Positions 26,279 through 35,169 are shown, counted from the stretch's first letter. The stretch: 64,000 nucleotides of DNA from Weissella thailandensis (GCF_005405465.1 NZ_BJEC01000005.1:1-64000); one strand, 5' to 3'. Numbers and translations are program-made. The notes: generated by a model not told the origin, from the sequence alone.

Positions 26279-26643
26279 ATTGATTAGGCGCTCCCTGTAG
26301 AATTTATGTAAATTATATCACAATTTGACGGGTTTTCTTAGTCAAATGAACAAAAGTTCAAAATGGGTGTTTACATTCGTGCAAAGCTTAGCTACAATAA
26401 ATTTGTTCATGAGTGATAGCGACTTTGAAAACGCTTATCAGTCACGTACCTAAACGGGTGCCTTGATTAACTACTGCAATCAGGTACATACATGCGGTCG
26501 GTAAAACGGCCTTTTAATTTACAACTTCGAGTAAGCGCTTGCAGATTTAATGTAGAAAATAAACCTGCCGTTTAGCCATCATTCATGGTGGTGCTTGTAA
26601 ATTTCTCAAACAACTCAGCACGATTTATTAAAGAGATATTTTC
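26279..26643. other. Divergent regulatory region between the SorC-type regulator and PEP synthase
   Basis: This 365-base gap holds a DeoR-like palindrome (26347-26360), a second TTTGTTCA half-site (about 26402), a cre-like core GTAAGCGCTTGCA (26531-26543), and two hairpins. The first is GTACCT/AGGTAC with inner CTTGATT/AATCAGG (about 26447-26488). The second is GGTCG/CGGCC followed by TTTTAATTT (about 26496-26519), which looks like a terminator and suggests a regulated leader. No gene is seen. Confidence 0.55.
26347..26360. promoter_or_regulatory. DeoR-like operator palindrome
   Basis: TGAACAAAAGTTCA is a perfect 5-bp-arm palindrome and closely resembles the published B. subtilis DeoR site as I recall it (ATTGAACAAAATTTCAAT). 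It is about 70 bases upstream of the SorC-type regulator. Confidence 0.5.
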
Positions 26644-29042
26644 ATGGAAAACAGAAAAATGCTAATATTTTATGGTTTGATCAGCTACATCGTTCTGATG
26701 TTGATTTAGTTGGTGGCAAGTCTTCTTCACTAGGTGAGTTGACTTCTGCAACAGATATTCCGGTACCTTATGGTTTTGCAACAACGACCCATGCGTACCG
26801 TGACTTTATGACTAGAACTGGAGCAAACAATAAAATTAAGGTCCTCCTTGATAGTATTGATGATTATGAAAATTCTAAAGAATTACATGAAGCCTGTGTC
26901 AAGATTCGCAAGGTGATTACGGATAGCGAAATGCCAGCGGACTTAGTTGCTGAAATTAAGCAATCTTATACTGAATTGGCTGAAAAAGTTGGTGAAGAAT
27001 TGCCATTCGTGGCGATTCGTTCAAGTGCAACCGCCGAAGACTTACCGGATGCTTCTTTTGCAGGTCAGCAAGAGTCATACCTTAACATTCAAGGTGGTGA
27101 TGACGTTGTCCAAAAAATTAAAGAATGTTATGCCTCACTATTTACAGAACGAGCAACTTATTACCGTCATAAGCAAAACTTCCCACATGATCAAGTGGCA
27201 TTGTCAGCAACGATTCAAATGATGGTCTTTTCTAAGGCAGCTGGCGTGATGTTCTCAGTGAATGTTGGTACTGGTGATGATACGAAGATTATTGTCGATA
27301 GTGTTTGGGGACTAGGTGAGTATCTTGTCCAAGGAACGGTCACACCAGATGACTTCATTGTTGATAAAGAGACCCTAAAAATTGTTTCTAAGGATGTAAC
27401 AACGAAGAACATTGCCTTGAAACGATTACCCGGTGGTGGTGTTGAAGAGCAAAAATTATCTGCAGAACAAGCAAATAAACCTTCATTGACGGACGAACAA
27501 GTACAAGAATTGGCCGGTTATGCGAAAGCCATTGAAAAACACTACGGTTGCTACATGGATATGGAATTTGCCTTGGATGAAAAGACAAACAAGTTGTGGT
27601 TAGTGCAGGCACGACCAGAAACAGTTTGGTCACAAAAAAATAAAAAACAATCAACAGAGAAAGAGGAGCAGCCAATGACTTCGAATGAAAATCAAACAGT
27701 GCTTGTTAAAGGTTTACCAGCCAGTCCTGGTGTTGCTGCTGGTAAAGTTCATGTGATTGAAAATCCAGAAGATATCGACCAATTCGAAGCTGGTGAAATC
27801 TTAGTTACGGCGATGACCTCCCCTGACTGGGTTCCGGTGATGAAGAAGGCCAAGGCTATTATTACAAATAATGGTGGTCGGACTTGTCACGCAGCAATTG
27901 TGTCACGTGAGATGCAAATTCCTTGTTTGGTAGGTACAATCAGTCGTGGTGTTGCCGCTATGGACGTACTCAAAACTGGTGATGTCATCACGGTTGATGC
28001 TAAAAATGGGGTTGTATATGATGGCGAGGTGCAATCAATCTTAGCACCAGCTAAACAGGCTCCTGCTGCTGGTGATATGGTTCAACAAGCTGAATACTTT
28101 GCACCAACAGCAACCCAAGTCATGATGAATTTAGGTGATCCTGAATTGGCAGAAAAGTACGCCAACTTGCCTGCTGACGGGGTTGGTTTGATGCGTGAAG
28201 AATTCATTTGGACAAGTTACATTCATGAGCATCCTTTATATTTGATTAAGCAAGGTAAGTCTGAAAAGGTTATTGAGATGTTAGCTGAAGGTATCAGCAA
28301 AGTTGCGCGTGCGATGAGCCCACGCCCGGTTGTCCTCCGCTTATCAGATTTCAAGTCTAGTGAGTACCGTAATCTAAAGGGTGGCGAAGAGTTTGAGCCA
28401 CACGAACCAGCTGATCTATTAGGTTGGCGTGGTGCATCACGTTATTATGACCCTAATTTTATTGAAGCGTTCAAACTTGAATTAGCTGCAGTGAAAAAGG
28501 TCCGTGAAGAATTTGGCTTAACTAACTTGAACGTGATGTTGCCATTTGTGAGAACGGTGACGGAAGCGCAAAAAGTAACCGATATTATGGCCGCAGCTGG
28601 TCTGGTACGTTCAGCAGACTTTAAGGTCTATATGATGGCTGAAATTTCAGCTAATATTATTTTGGCGGATCAATTTAATCAATTTGTTGATGGTTATTCA
28701 ATTGGATCAAATGATCTAACAATGTTGTTACTTGGATTAGACCGTAACAATGACACGGTTTCATCATTATTTGACGAGCGCAATCTAACCGTTAAACGTG
28801 CCATTGCACATTTGATTGCAGCCGCACATAAAGATGGTAAAACTGTTTCAATTTGTGGCCAAGCACCATCGCAATATCCAGAGTTCACTGAATTCTTAAT
28901 TCAACAAGGGATTGATTATGTATCTGTTAACCCAGATATGGTCAAAACAACGAAACGTAATGTGGCTCATTTTGAACAACGAGTACTACTGGATAAAGCA
29001 ACTGGTAAAGGTCGGCAAGACCAAACAAATTATCAATGGTAA
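26644..29042 (+). pseudogene. ppsA: Phosphoenolpyruvate synthase (pyruvate, water dikinase), frameshift near the start
   Basis: The main frame encodes a nearly full-length PEP synthase, converting pyruvate and ATP to PEP. It shows an ATP-grasp N-terminal part (VAIRSSATAEDLPDASFAGQ, LVQARPETVW), the phosphohistidine domain (NNGGRTCHAAIVSRE) and the PEP-binding barrel (YSIGSNDLTMLLLGLDR, SICGQAPSQYPEF). The conserved N-terminus ILWFDQLHRSDVDLVGGKSS is encoded in the same frame upstream but has no ATG, GTG or TTG. An ATG at 26644 leads into it only if one base is added in the A-run at 26655-26659 (six A instead of five). Otherwise translation would begin at about 26739, without the first 30 residues. 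Cre-like and DeoR-like sites lie upstream. Confidence 0.85.
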
Positions 29043-29116
29043 ACAATAGTTCACTAATAAGAAGGTGATTGATCGCATAGTAATGTAAAACAGACATAAA
29101 ACATACTTCTCCTAAA

Positions 29117-29156
29117 AACAGCCCCACGTCATTCTATCTGCGTGGGGCTGTTTTAA
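29117..29156 (+). terminator. Terminator of the PEP synthase gene
   Basis: CAGCCCCACG pairs with CGTGGGGCTG, then TTTTAATTT. Confidence 0.92.
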
Positions 29157-29187
29157 TTTGTCTGGATACGATATCTTAGTATAAAAA

Positions 29188-29222
29188 ATGGCTGGCACAT
29201 TGTTTTGTCCCAACCATTTTAT
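29188..29222 (-). terminator. Terminator of the nucleoside deoxyribosyltransferase gene
   Basis: On the minus strand AATGGTTGGGACA pairs imperfectly with TGTGCCAGCCATT, followed by T4. It belongs to the GGTTGGGAC-type terminators also seen at 4837 and 36528. Confidence 0.7.
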
Positions 29223-29233
29223 TTGGTATTTAA

Positions 29234-29776
29234 TTAAATAATCTTACCTTCATAAATACGAGTTGCGATACTCATAAAGTTAAAGGTTGCTAGTTCATCA
29301 GTTGAACGAACGTATGAAGCTGGTCCGATTGCAGGCATTAAATTGATTGGCTTAGCTTCCCAATCACCGTCAAAGAAAGCAACTGATGGGCGACCTAATG
29401 CAGCAGCGTAGCCAAGTTCAAATGCAGTACCACTATCTTCGTTACCAGCGGTAATAACGCCTAATGTGACGTCTGTATTTTGAATAGCAGTAATATCAGC
29501 ATTATAAGTGGCTACTGCCCAAGTGTAATCAGGATTGAAGTCACCATTTTCATCGAATGCTTGGCCACCAAATTGGTTCAACAATGGCACATGGACATAA
29601 CTAATGGTTGGATTATTGTTCAATGCTTTGTATGCTGCAAGCAATGTTTCTATTTGACGATCTGAAAACCAGCCGGCTCCCAAATAGATGGTACGTGCAC
29701 CAGGTACTTTTTTAACGTCTGAGGCGGCATCGCGGATGTCTTCTAATTGTTGAATCAATTCGTCCATACTTAACAT
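29234..29776 (-). CDS. Nucleoside 2-deoxyribosyltransferase
   Basis: A 180-residue enzyme that moves deoxyribose between bases in nucleotide salvage, common in lactobacilli and relatives. The family motif GNEDSGTAFELGYAAALGRP includes the active-site acidic residues; YLGAGWFSDRQ near residue 30 and the AIQNTDVTLGV strand are also typical. I chose the ATG at 29776, which has GGGAG eight bases upstream, over a TTG five codons earlier. It continues the nucleoside theme of 22.4-29.8 kb but is transcribed alone from the opposite strand. Confidence 0.9.
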   Translation of the reverse strand: MLSMDELIQQLEDIRDAASDVKKVPGARTIYLGAGWFSDRQIETLLAAYKALNNNPTISYVHVPLLNQFGGQAFDENGDFNPDYTWAVATYNADITAIQNTDVTLGVITAGNEDSGTAFELGYAAALGRPSVAFFDGDWEAKPINLMPAIGPASYVRSTDELATFNFMSIATRIYEGKII

Positions 29777-29791
29777 ATTTAATACTCCCAA

Positions 29792-30091
29792 AATTTTATT
29801 TATTCGTTAACTATTCTATTATGCCATGTGTGCTTGAGAAATGGGTATTGAAAAATTAAATTTAGAGATTTTTAACTACAATATCATTACGTAAAAAAAG
29901 GTTTGTAACATTATTATTTACGCAATCCACATGAAATAACTACGAAGTCTCGGTAAAATCGATACATTCACTTTATACAATATAGGTGTCGTAAGGAGCA
30001 ATATCCCAATGCTATGACCAACAGCCAATTGTGAATGAAATCTGCTCTTTGCGACTATGACAGACATCAACCACAGTAGAAGAAGTTTGTG
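29792..30091. other. Divergent intergenic region (deoxyribosyltransferase / PstS)
   Basis: About 300 bases with no coding potential that I trust. It is AT-rich; a TATACAAT-like -10 region near 29974 could serve the phosphate-binding protein gene. No clear Pho-box repeats were recognised. Confidence 0.45.
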
Positions 30092-30964
30092 ATGAAAAAA
30101 AGACTATTTTTGATGAGTGTAGCAGGACTGGCTTTTGCTGGTGGCTTATCGGGCACTAACATTTATGCGGATTCATCAAAGCAGGTAACTGCTGTTGGGT
30201 CAACTGCATTACAACCTTTGGCAGCACAAGCCGCTGATGAATTTGGAAATAATCATCCCGGTGTAACGGTGAACGTACAGGGAGGGGGCTCAGGTGCCGG
30301 GTTAAGCCAGGTTGGTAAAGGGAATGTCACTATTGGAAATTCAGATATTTTCGCTGAACAAAAAGATGGTATCGAATCTAACAAACTAAAGGATCACAAA
30401 GTTGCAGTGGTTGGTATTACACCAGTGGTTAATGCTGATATTAAAGTATCATCGTTGACCATGGATCAACTACGTGATATTTTTGCTGGTAAAATTACTA
30501 ATTGGCAAGAAGTTGGTGGCCAGAATAAAAAAATTTCGCTGATTAACCGTGCACAAGGTTCTGGGACACGTTTCACCTTTGAAAAAGAAGTGATGGATGG
30601 TCAGGAAACAAAAACATCACAAGAACAAGATGATAATGGTGCGGTACAAAAGATTATCTCTAAGACACCTGGGGCTATTTCATACTTAGCCTTTTCATAT
30701 ACAGCTGGCGATCAGGCAAAAAATCTAAAGCCAATTGCAATTGACAAAGTTAGACCAACTGAAAAGAATGTTAGGAATAATAAGTGGTCAATTTGGGCAT
30801 ACGAGCACATGTATACAACCAAGAAACCTGATAAAAATACAACTAAATTCATCAAATTTGTTAAATCAAAGGACATGAAAAGTACAGTTAAGAAACTGGG
30901 TTATATACCAGTGAATGATATGAAAGTAACTAAGAATGCTGATGGTGATGTCACTAAGAAGTAA
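30092..30964 (+). CDS. Phosphate-binding protein PstS-like
   Basis: A 290-residue exported protein of the PstS/PBP-like class that binds phosphate outside the cell. It has a signal peptide (MKKRLFLMSVAGLAFAGG) ending near Ala in NIYADSSK, but no lipobox cysteine, so it would be released or held otherwise. Binding-loop signatures are VGSTALQPLA, GGGSGAGLSQ and NRAQGSGTRFTFE. An adjacent GTG at 30089 is an alternative start. No pstC, pstA or pstB follows, so it is an orphan here; the transporter must be encoded elsewhere, or the protein acts as a phosphate scavenger. Confidence 0.85.
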   Translation: MKKRLFLMSVAGLAFAGGLSGTNIYADSSKQVTAVGSTALQPLAAQAADEFGNNHPGVTVNVQGGGSGAGLSQVGKGNVTIGNSDIFAEQKDGIESNKLKDHKVAVVGITPVVNADIKVSSLTMDQLRDIFAGKITNWQEVGGQNKKISLINRAQGSGTRFTFEKEVMDGQETKTSQEQDDNGAVQKIISKTPGAISYLAFSYTAGDQAKNLKPIAIDKVRPTEKNVRNNKWSIWAYEHMYTTKKPDKNTTKFIKFVKSKDMKSTVKKLGYIPVNDMKVTKNADGDVTKK

Positions 30965-30990
30965 CTCAGTTATAAAATAAAATGATTAGT

Positions 30991-31020
30991 AGGCAACGCC
31001 GTTTTGGGGTTGCTTTTTTA
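30991..31020 (+). terminator. Probable terminator of the PstS-like gene
   Basis: GGCAAC...GTTGC with CC/GG inner pairs, then TTTTTTA. Confidence 0.7.
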
Positions 31021-31092
31021 TATGATGAAAGATGTTTTCTGAGAACAAAACGCTTACAATAGTAATATACATTGTAAGGGGGGGGATATAAG

Positions 31093-31521
31093 ATGAAAAA
31101 TGATGTGCGGTGGGATAAGGCGTTATATACAACTGATACATATAATGAAGAAGGCTTGGCTGGCCATGCTTATGCCAAAGAGGGGATTGAGGTACAGACT
31201 AGTAGTCCGTTAAATGATAATCCTGGTACGAATCCAGAACAATTGTTGGGGATGTCATTATGTACTTGTTTAGTTGGTACGATGGAAGTTATTCTAAAAG
31301 AGCATAAGATTGACGCACAACCAAAAGCGCATGCAAAGATTGCGTATGTTAAAGGAAAGGGACGCAATGAGTTTTTAGTTCATGCGCAAGTTGCCGTACC
31401 AGGCCAGACGCTATCGCAAACACGAGTATTGGTATCAGAGGTTGAAAACCGTTGTTGTGTGTCGCAGCTATTGAGTGGTAGTGATAATTACAGCATAGAA
31501 GCGGTCTTAGAATTAGTTTAA
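31093..31521 (+). CDS. OsmC-family peroxiredoxin-like protein
   Basis: A 142-residue OsmC/Ohr-type protein, expected to reduce organic hydroperoxides with two cysteines. The first cysteine lies in MSLCTCLVGTMEV (about residue 58) and the second in ENRCCVSQLLSG (about 124); in each block two Cys are close together, which is more than the family needs. A GGGGGG ribosome site precedes the ATG. It is a single gene bounded by a terminator, with its own upstream AT-rich promoter region. Confidence 0.85.
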   Translation: MKNDVRWDKALYTTDTYNEEGLAGHAYAKEGIEVQTSSPLNDNPGTNPEQLLGMSLCTCLVGTMEVILKEHKIDAQPKAHAKIAYVKGKGRNEFLVHAQVAVPGQTLSQTRVLVSEVENRCCVSQLLSGSDNYSIEAVLELV

Positions 31522-31537
31522 AGCAAAAATAAAAAAT

Positions 31538-31584
31538 GATATGGCGGATGGCATTTAATGTGTATCCGTCATATTTTTTTAATC
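31538..31584 (+). terminator. Terminator of the OsmC-family gene
   Basis: ATATGGCGGAT pairs with ATCCGTCATAT, followed by TTTTTTT. Confidence 0.88.
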
Positions 31585-31776
31585 AAATTTGACAATTTTT
31601 GATTTGTCTACCCCTTTTTGATAGAAAAAGTGGCCAAAAGTATGGTGACTGATCTGTTATAAAGGTTATTAATACAAGTGATAATTCTGAACTATGGCTA
31701 ATTAAAGGATTCCTCTGGTCATATTACGATAGTTGGGGTGGTATGGTAACAAAAAATACAACCAAGGGAGTTTAAT

Positions 31777-32235
31777 ATGTCTGAGGAACTCATCCATCAT
31801 TGGGAACAATACGAACCAATCATTAGTGGTGTATTAATGACGGGGCACATTGATTGGCGAAATATGTACTTTGATGATTATCGGCAAGAATTACGCCTAT
31901 TAATTTTGAAACGTTTGTTGGCGGGAGAACAGTTAGCGCCGACAAATAATTGCCAATTGTTTCGTTGGCTATTATGGCGTCTACGTGATATTCAACGCAG
32001 TAACCAAAAATATGAAGAGCGCCATGATTTTGTGTTAACAACACCTGAAGTTATCCAGAATGAGGATGCATTTGAACAAGTTGATTTGCTAGTAACTATT
32101 GAACGTCTTTTAAATAAACAACCACGTACGCAAATCGTTCAGCAACTATTATATGATTTGTTGAAATATCCGGACGATTTGGTTACAAAAAGGTGTATTC
32201 GCTTAGGAATTCAGCGGATGACATATTACCGATAA
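31777..32235 (+). CDS. Sigma-70-like small protein, ComX/SigH-type candidate
   Basis: A 152-residue soluble protein. Residues about 10-75 resemble sigma region 2: an acidic/aromatic block FDDYRQELRLLILKRLL, then FRWLLWRLRDIQRSNQKY, as in ComX/SigH-like competence sigma factors of lactic acid bacteria. The C-terminal half (LVTIERLLNK to QRMTYYR) looks like a shortened region 4. A GGGAG site precedes the ATG. The next gene resembles ComK, so the pair may control natural transformation. This is an inference: similarity is weak by eye, and a profile search is needed. Confidence 0.55.
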   Translation: MSEELIHHWEQYEPIISGVLMTGHIDWRNMYFDDYRQELRLLILKRLLAGEQLAPTNNCQLFRWLLWRLRDIQRSNQKYEERHDFVLTTPEVIQNEDAFEQVDLLVTIERLLNKQPRTQIVQQLLYDLLKYPDDLVTKRCIRLGIQRMTYYR

Positions 32236-32305
32236 TTAAAATTAGTACAGCAAATGATTGATAAAAATCATATTGCATAAAATACCAATAAAGGAATGAA
32301 TAATT

Positions 32306-33034
32306 ATGACACATGCAATCATAATTTCAGAAAAGGGTTACTCAAAGGAAAATTTGGGGCAGTTAACGGAAACAAGTGACATTTGTCCTCATGAAACGAT
32401 GCTAATTGTTGCTGCTCATGATCGTTATCAACGATCGGTATCACGAGTGTATTATGCAGACGGTACGATTGTGGATACATTACAGTCTACTAATCGATTA
32501 ATGGAACAATTGGAAAATGCGACGGGGTACCAACGGCGTGATCAAGTAGAAGCCTATTATTGTTTATTGCCAACGGAATTACGTGGTCAGATGCGTAGTT
32601 GGGTGATGCAAAATCATGCTTTCGTACCAGTTACAAGTTATAAAAGTGGCCCGACAACTTGGATTAATGCGCGCCACATTGTTGATGTGCAGACACGAGG
32701 CATGCGGACAAGTGTGCTACTGCGTGATGGGTTAGTGGTCCAAATTGCCAAACACAAGGATAAGTTCATTAAGCAGTTGGTAGCAACCAAGGTAGTTAGT
32801 TTGTGGATGACTCAATATACTTTTGGTCATGGTGACCGATTTGATAAAATGCTATTATCATGTGTGATGTGGCCAAAGCAAGTGCCGCAACATGTTGATC
32901 GATTACGTTTGATAGGATGGATCGTTATTCTTAAATTGGAAAGTTTATTAAGATGTTCATTGGATGCGATAACTAAAAAGATGATTCGGGGTGTTATCGC
33001 CTATTTAATGAAACGGATTGAGGAAAATAAATAG
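32306..33034 (+). CDS. ComK-like competence regulator candidate
   Basis: A 242-residue basic protein without membrane segments. The middle section has the ComK-like order of blocks: a short N-terminal beta region, TTWINARHIVDVQ (compare the GWISHVHV block of B. subtilis ComK), a strand with SVLLRDGLVVQI, then KFIKQLVATKVVSLWM. It is longer than B. subtilis ComK (192 residues), with a hydrophobic/basic C-terminal extension. It follows the sigma-like gene by 70 bases in the same direction. A LytTR-like domain is the other reading of the beta-rich block. Function is inferred from weak similarity and context. Confidence 0.5.
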   Translation: MTHAIIISEKGYSKENLGQLTETSDICPHETMLIVAAHDRYQRSVSRVYYADGTIVDTLQSTNRLMEQLENATGYQRRDQVEAYYCLLPTELRGQMRSWVMQNHAFVPVTSYKSGPTTWINARHIVDVQTRGMRTSVLLRDGLVVQIAKHKDKFIKQLVATKVVSLWMTQYTFGHGDRFDKMLLSCVMWPKQVPQHVDRLRLIGWIVILKLESLLRCSLDAITKKMIRGVIAYLMKRIEENK

Positions 33035-33054
33035 AGGGTAGGGAGGTAACAGTC

Positions 33055-33558
33055 ATGAAGTATTTTCAAGTCATGCAAACGCCTTTAGGCAAGTTGACCT
33101 TGTTAAGTGATGGTCAGGCATTGTTAGGGTGCTGGTTTGAAAACCAAAAACATTTCGGTGGTAAGTATGATTTAACTGAAGCGGAAGAGACGAATACGTT
33201 GGTGTTACAAAAAGCACAACAATGGTTAACTGATTATTTTGCTGGGAAAGCACCAGACGTTGCGACTATTCCCCTTAAGCTCAAGGTCAGTCCATTTCAG
33301 CAACAGGTGTTACAAGCGTTACAGCAATTGCCTTATGGTCAGACGGTCACTTACAAGCAAATCTGTCATTTACTAACGGATGATGAACAGCGAGCAAAAA
33401 ATTTGTCACGCGCGGTTGGTCACGCTGTTGGTGCCAATCCTTTTATGATTTTTATTCCTTGCCATCGTGTCGTTGGTAGTAATGGTTCATTGACCGGTTA
33501 TGCAGGGGGACTTGCCCGCAAGAAAGCTTTGTTGAATTTAGAGCAGGCAACATTTTAG
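33055..33558 (+). CDS. ogt: Methylated-DNA--[protein]-cysteine S-methyltransferase
   Basis: A 167-residue suicide repair enzyme that removes methyl groups from O6-methylguanine by transferring them to its own cysteine. The active-site motif IPCHRVVGSNG is near residue 139 and is followed by LTGYAGGLARKKALL. The helix-turn-helix for DNA flipping is in LPYGQTVTYKQI. A GGGAGG site precedes the ATG. It starts 20 bases after the ComK-like gene and may share its transcript, linking repair to the possible competence pair. Confidence 0.93.
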   Translation: MKYFQVMQTPLGKLTLLSDGQALLGCWFENQKHFGGKYDLTEAEETNTLVLQKAQQWLTDYFAGKAPDVATIPLKLKVSPFQQQVLQALQQLPYGQTVTYKQICHLLTDDEQRAKNLSRAVGHAVGANPFMIFIPCHRVVGSNGSLTGYAGGLARKKALLNLEQATF

Positions 33559-34079
33559 TTAGGAATGACAACCGGGCTTAAAGCATTTCTTGTCACACTC
33601 TGCATAAACGTGCTCCAAGTAGCTGAATTCTCAATGTAAGGCAATTAATGGTGTTCTTGTTCTTCGCGTTGCTCCGCCCAAAAACACCATTAATAACCTT
33701 ACAACCGAATTCAAAGCGCTACTTGTCACACTCTGTAAACGCCTTCCACCAAGCAGCATTCCTTATATAAGCCCAATTTCGCCCCAGCCGCTTGCAGCGC
33801 CAGGGAACGAAACAGGTCTTATACCGGAATGCAAAGCGCTTGATGTCATGCTCTGCATAAACGTGCTCCAAGAAACTGAGTCCTTAATGTAACGAGATTC
33901 CACGATTCCTGATCTTCGCGCTGCTACGATCAAAAAACGTGGTACCGTCGTTACAATCGGACTCAAAGCATTTCTTGTCACACTCTGTTTTTACTAACTT
34001 AAGAAAAGTATGTTAACATATAAGTGAAATGAAGCGCTTGCTTCATCACACAATAAAAATAATAGAGGGAGTACAAATA
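33559..34079. other. Intergenic region filled by a compound-hairpin array
   Basis: About 420 of these 521 bases are hairpin repeats (33567-33986). The remaining part upstream of the reductase gene has a perfect inverted repeat TGAAGC-CGTT-like operator: TGAAGC, four bases, GCTTCA at 34028-34043. Open frames here are by-products of the repeats and are not believed to be genes. Confidence 0.65.
33567..33986. repeat. Tandem array of three compound hairpins with a leading right-arm remnant
   Basis: A remnant (33567-33602) is followed by units at 33603-33734, 33735-33854 and 33855-33986. Unit 1 stems: AAGTAGC/GCTACTT, TGAATTC/GAATTCA, TGTAAGG/CCTTACA, ATTAATGGTGTT/AACACCATTAAT. Unit 2: CAAGC/GCTTG, GCATTCC/GGAATGC, TATAAG/CTTATA. 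Unit 3: CAAGAAA/TTTCTTG, TGAGTCC/GGACTCA, TGTAACGA/TCGTTACA, CCACG/CGTGG. Every unit starts with (CA)TAAACG and ends GTCAxxCTCT. The arms differ between units but stay complementary. Confidence 0.88.
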
Positions 34080-34970
34080 ATGACATTAGAATTTGCACAC
34101 AAGTTAGGCTTGGGGACTAATAAAGTCGGTGGTCACAACTTATTCGATAATTTAGATGAGCAAGATGGTTATGACTTAGTACGTGCTGCACTAGATGCAG
34201 GCATTAATGTGTTGGATACAGCTTTTGTTTATGGTTTGGGACGTTCCGAAGAAATTATTGGGGATGTTATCCAAGATTATGATCGTAGCAAGATTATTAT
34301 TGCAACGAAGGGTGCTCAAAATCCAGATAAGGATTATGAGCCTGATAACAGTCCAGAGTTTTTGGTTAAAACAGTTGAGGACTCTTTGAAGCGTTTGAAG
34401 ACAGACTACATTGATATCTTCTATATTCATTTCCCAGATGACACATCTGATAAATTAGCAGCGGTCGAAGCCCTTGATAAGTTGAAGCAAGAGGGTAAGA
34501 TTCGTGCTATTGGGGTATCAAACTTTAGTTTTGATCAATTAAAGGAGGCCAATGCTACTGGTAAGGTTGACTTTGATGAGGACTACTATAGTTTGGCTCA
34601 CCGTGATCAAGAGCAAGAACGTTTTGATTACTTGCGTGAAAATGGTATTGGCTTTGTCCCTTATTTCCCATTAGAATCAGGATTACTAACAGGTCGTTAT
34701 GGTGCTGATGATCGTGCAAAGTTTGACCGTTTAGATGATGCAAAGTTTGATCAAATTATTAAAGGACTTGATGTTCTAAAGCAAGTTGCCGATGCACATG
34801 ATGCAACTTTGACACATACAGTTTTGGCATGGTACATGGCTAATCCAAATATTGGACTAGTGATTCCAGGTGCACGTAATGGTGAACAAGCAACTGATTT
34901 AGCAAAGTCAATGGATGTTCACATAACGGAAGACGAATATAACGCTATTGATAAGGCATTTAAAGCTTAA
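34080..34970 (+). CDS. Aldo/keto reductase
   Basis: A 296-residue NAD(P)H-dependent oxidoreductase with the TIM-barrel AKR fold. The catalytic tetrad can be placed in DTAFVYGLGRSEEIIG (Asp, Tyr), IIIATKGA (Lys) and IFYIHFPDD (His). The C-terminal cofactor-binding segment is IGLVIPGARNGEQATDL. I chose the ATG at 34080 because GAGGGAG lies 9 bases upstream; the earlier in-frame ATG at 34029 would begin inside a promoter or operator palindrome. It is a single gene between the repeat array and a strong hairpin. Substrate unknown. Confidence 0.88.
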   Translation: MTLEFAHKLGLGTNKVGGHNLFDNLDEQDGYDLVRAALDAGINVLDTAFVYGLGRSEEIIGDVIQDYDRSKIIIATKGAQNPDKDYEPDNSPEFLVKTVEDSLKRLKTDYIDIFYIHFPDDTSDKLAAVEALDKLKQEGKIRAIGVSNFSFDQLKEANATGKVDFDEDYYSLAHRDQEQERFDYLRENGIGFVPYFPLESGLLTGRYGADDRAKFDRLDDAKFDQIIKGLDVLKQVADAHDATLTHTVLAWYMANPNIGLVIPGARNGEQATDLAKSMDVHITEDEYNAIDKAFKA

Positions 34971-35040
34971 TAGAAAAATATTCAGTCCCTTTTCGCTGAA
35001 TGGCATGTCGTAAGTTACCGTTATTTTCAAAAGTAAAATC

Positions 35041-35070
35041 TTGCATTTCGTAGTAGGAAATGATTAGATA
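35041..35070 (+). promoter_or_regulatory. Candidate promoter of the SMR leader transcript
   Basis: TTGCAT (35041-35046), 18 bases, TAGATA (35065-35070). A transcript starting near 35078 would pass through the terminator-like hairpin before reaching the SMR gene. Confidence 0.4.
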
Positions 35071-35112
35071 CTAGTAATAGGAACGTAAATTAAATACTGT
35101 CGCCGGACATAA

Positions 35113-35169
35113 AAGCAATTAACAACTCTCTTAGGCCAATGTGAGAGCTGTTAATTGCTTCTTTTTTTT
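35113..35169 (+). terminator. Strong terminator/attenuator directly upstream of the SMR gene
   Basis: An 18-bp arm pair (AAGCAATTAACAACTCTC with GAGAGCTGTTAATTGCTT, one mismatch) is followed by eight T. The SMR ribosome site (GAAAGGA) begins right after the T-run, so no promoter fits between them. Transcription of the SMR gene must therefore read through this hairpin, which points to attenuation or a riboswitch. Confidence 0.75.

Noticed and set aside
33763-33981. Minus-strand open frame within the hairpin array
   Set aside because: It is made of repeat arms; its sequence follows the inverted repeats rather than a protein.
33567-33986. CRISPR array
   Set aside because: Unit spacing is irregular (132/120/132 bases), the units are themselves hairpins with variable arms, there are no spacer-like unique segments, and no cas gene is present.
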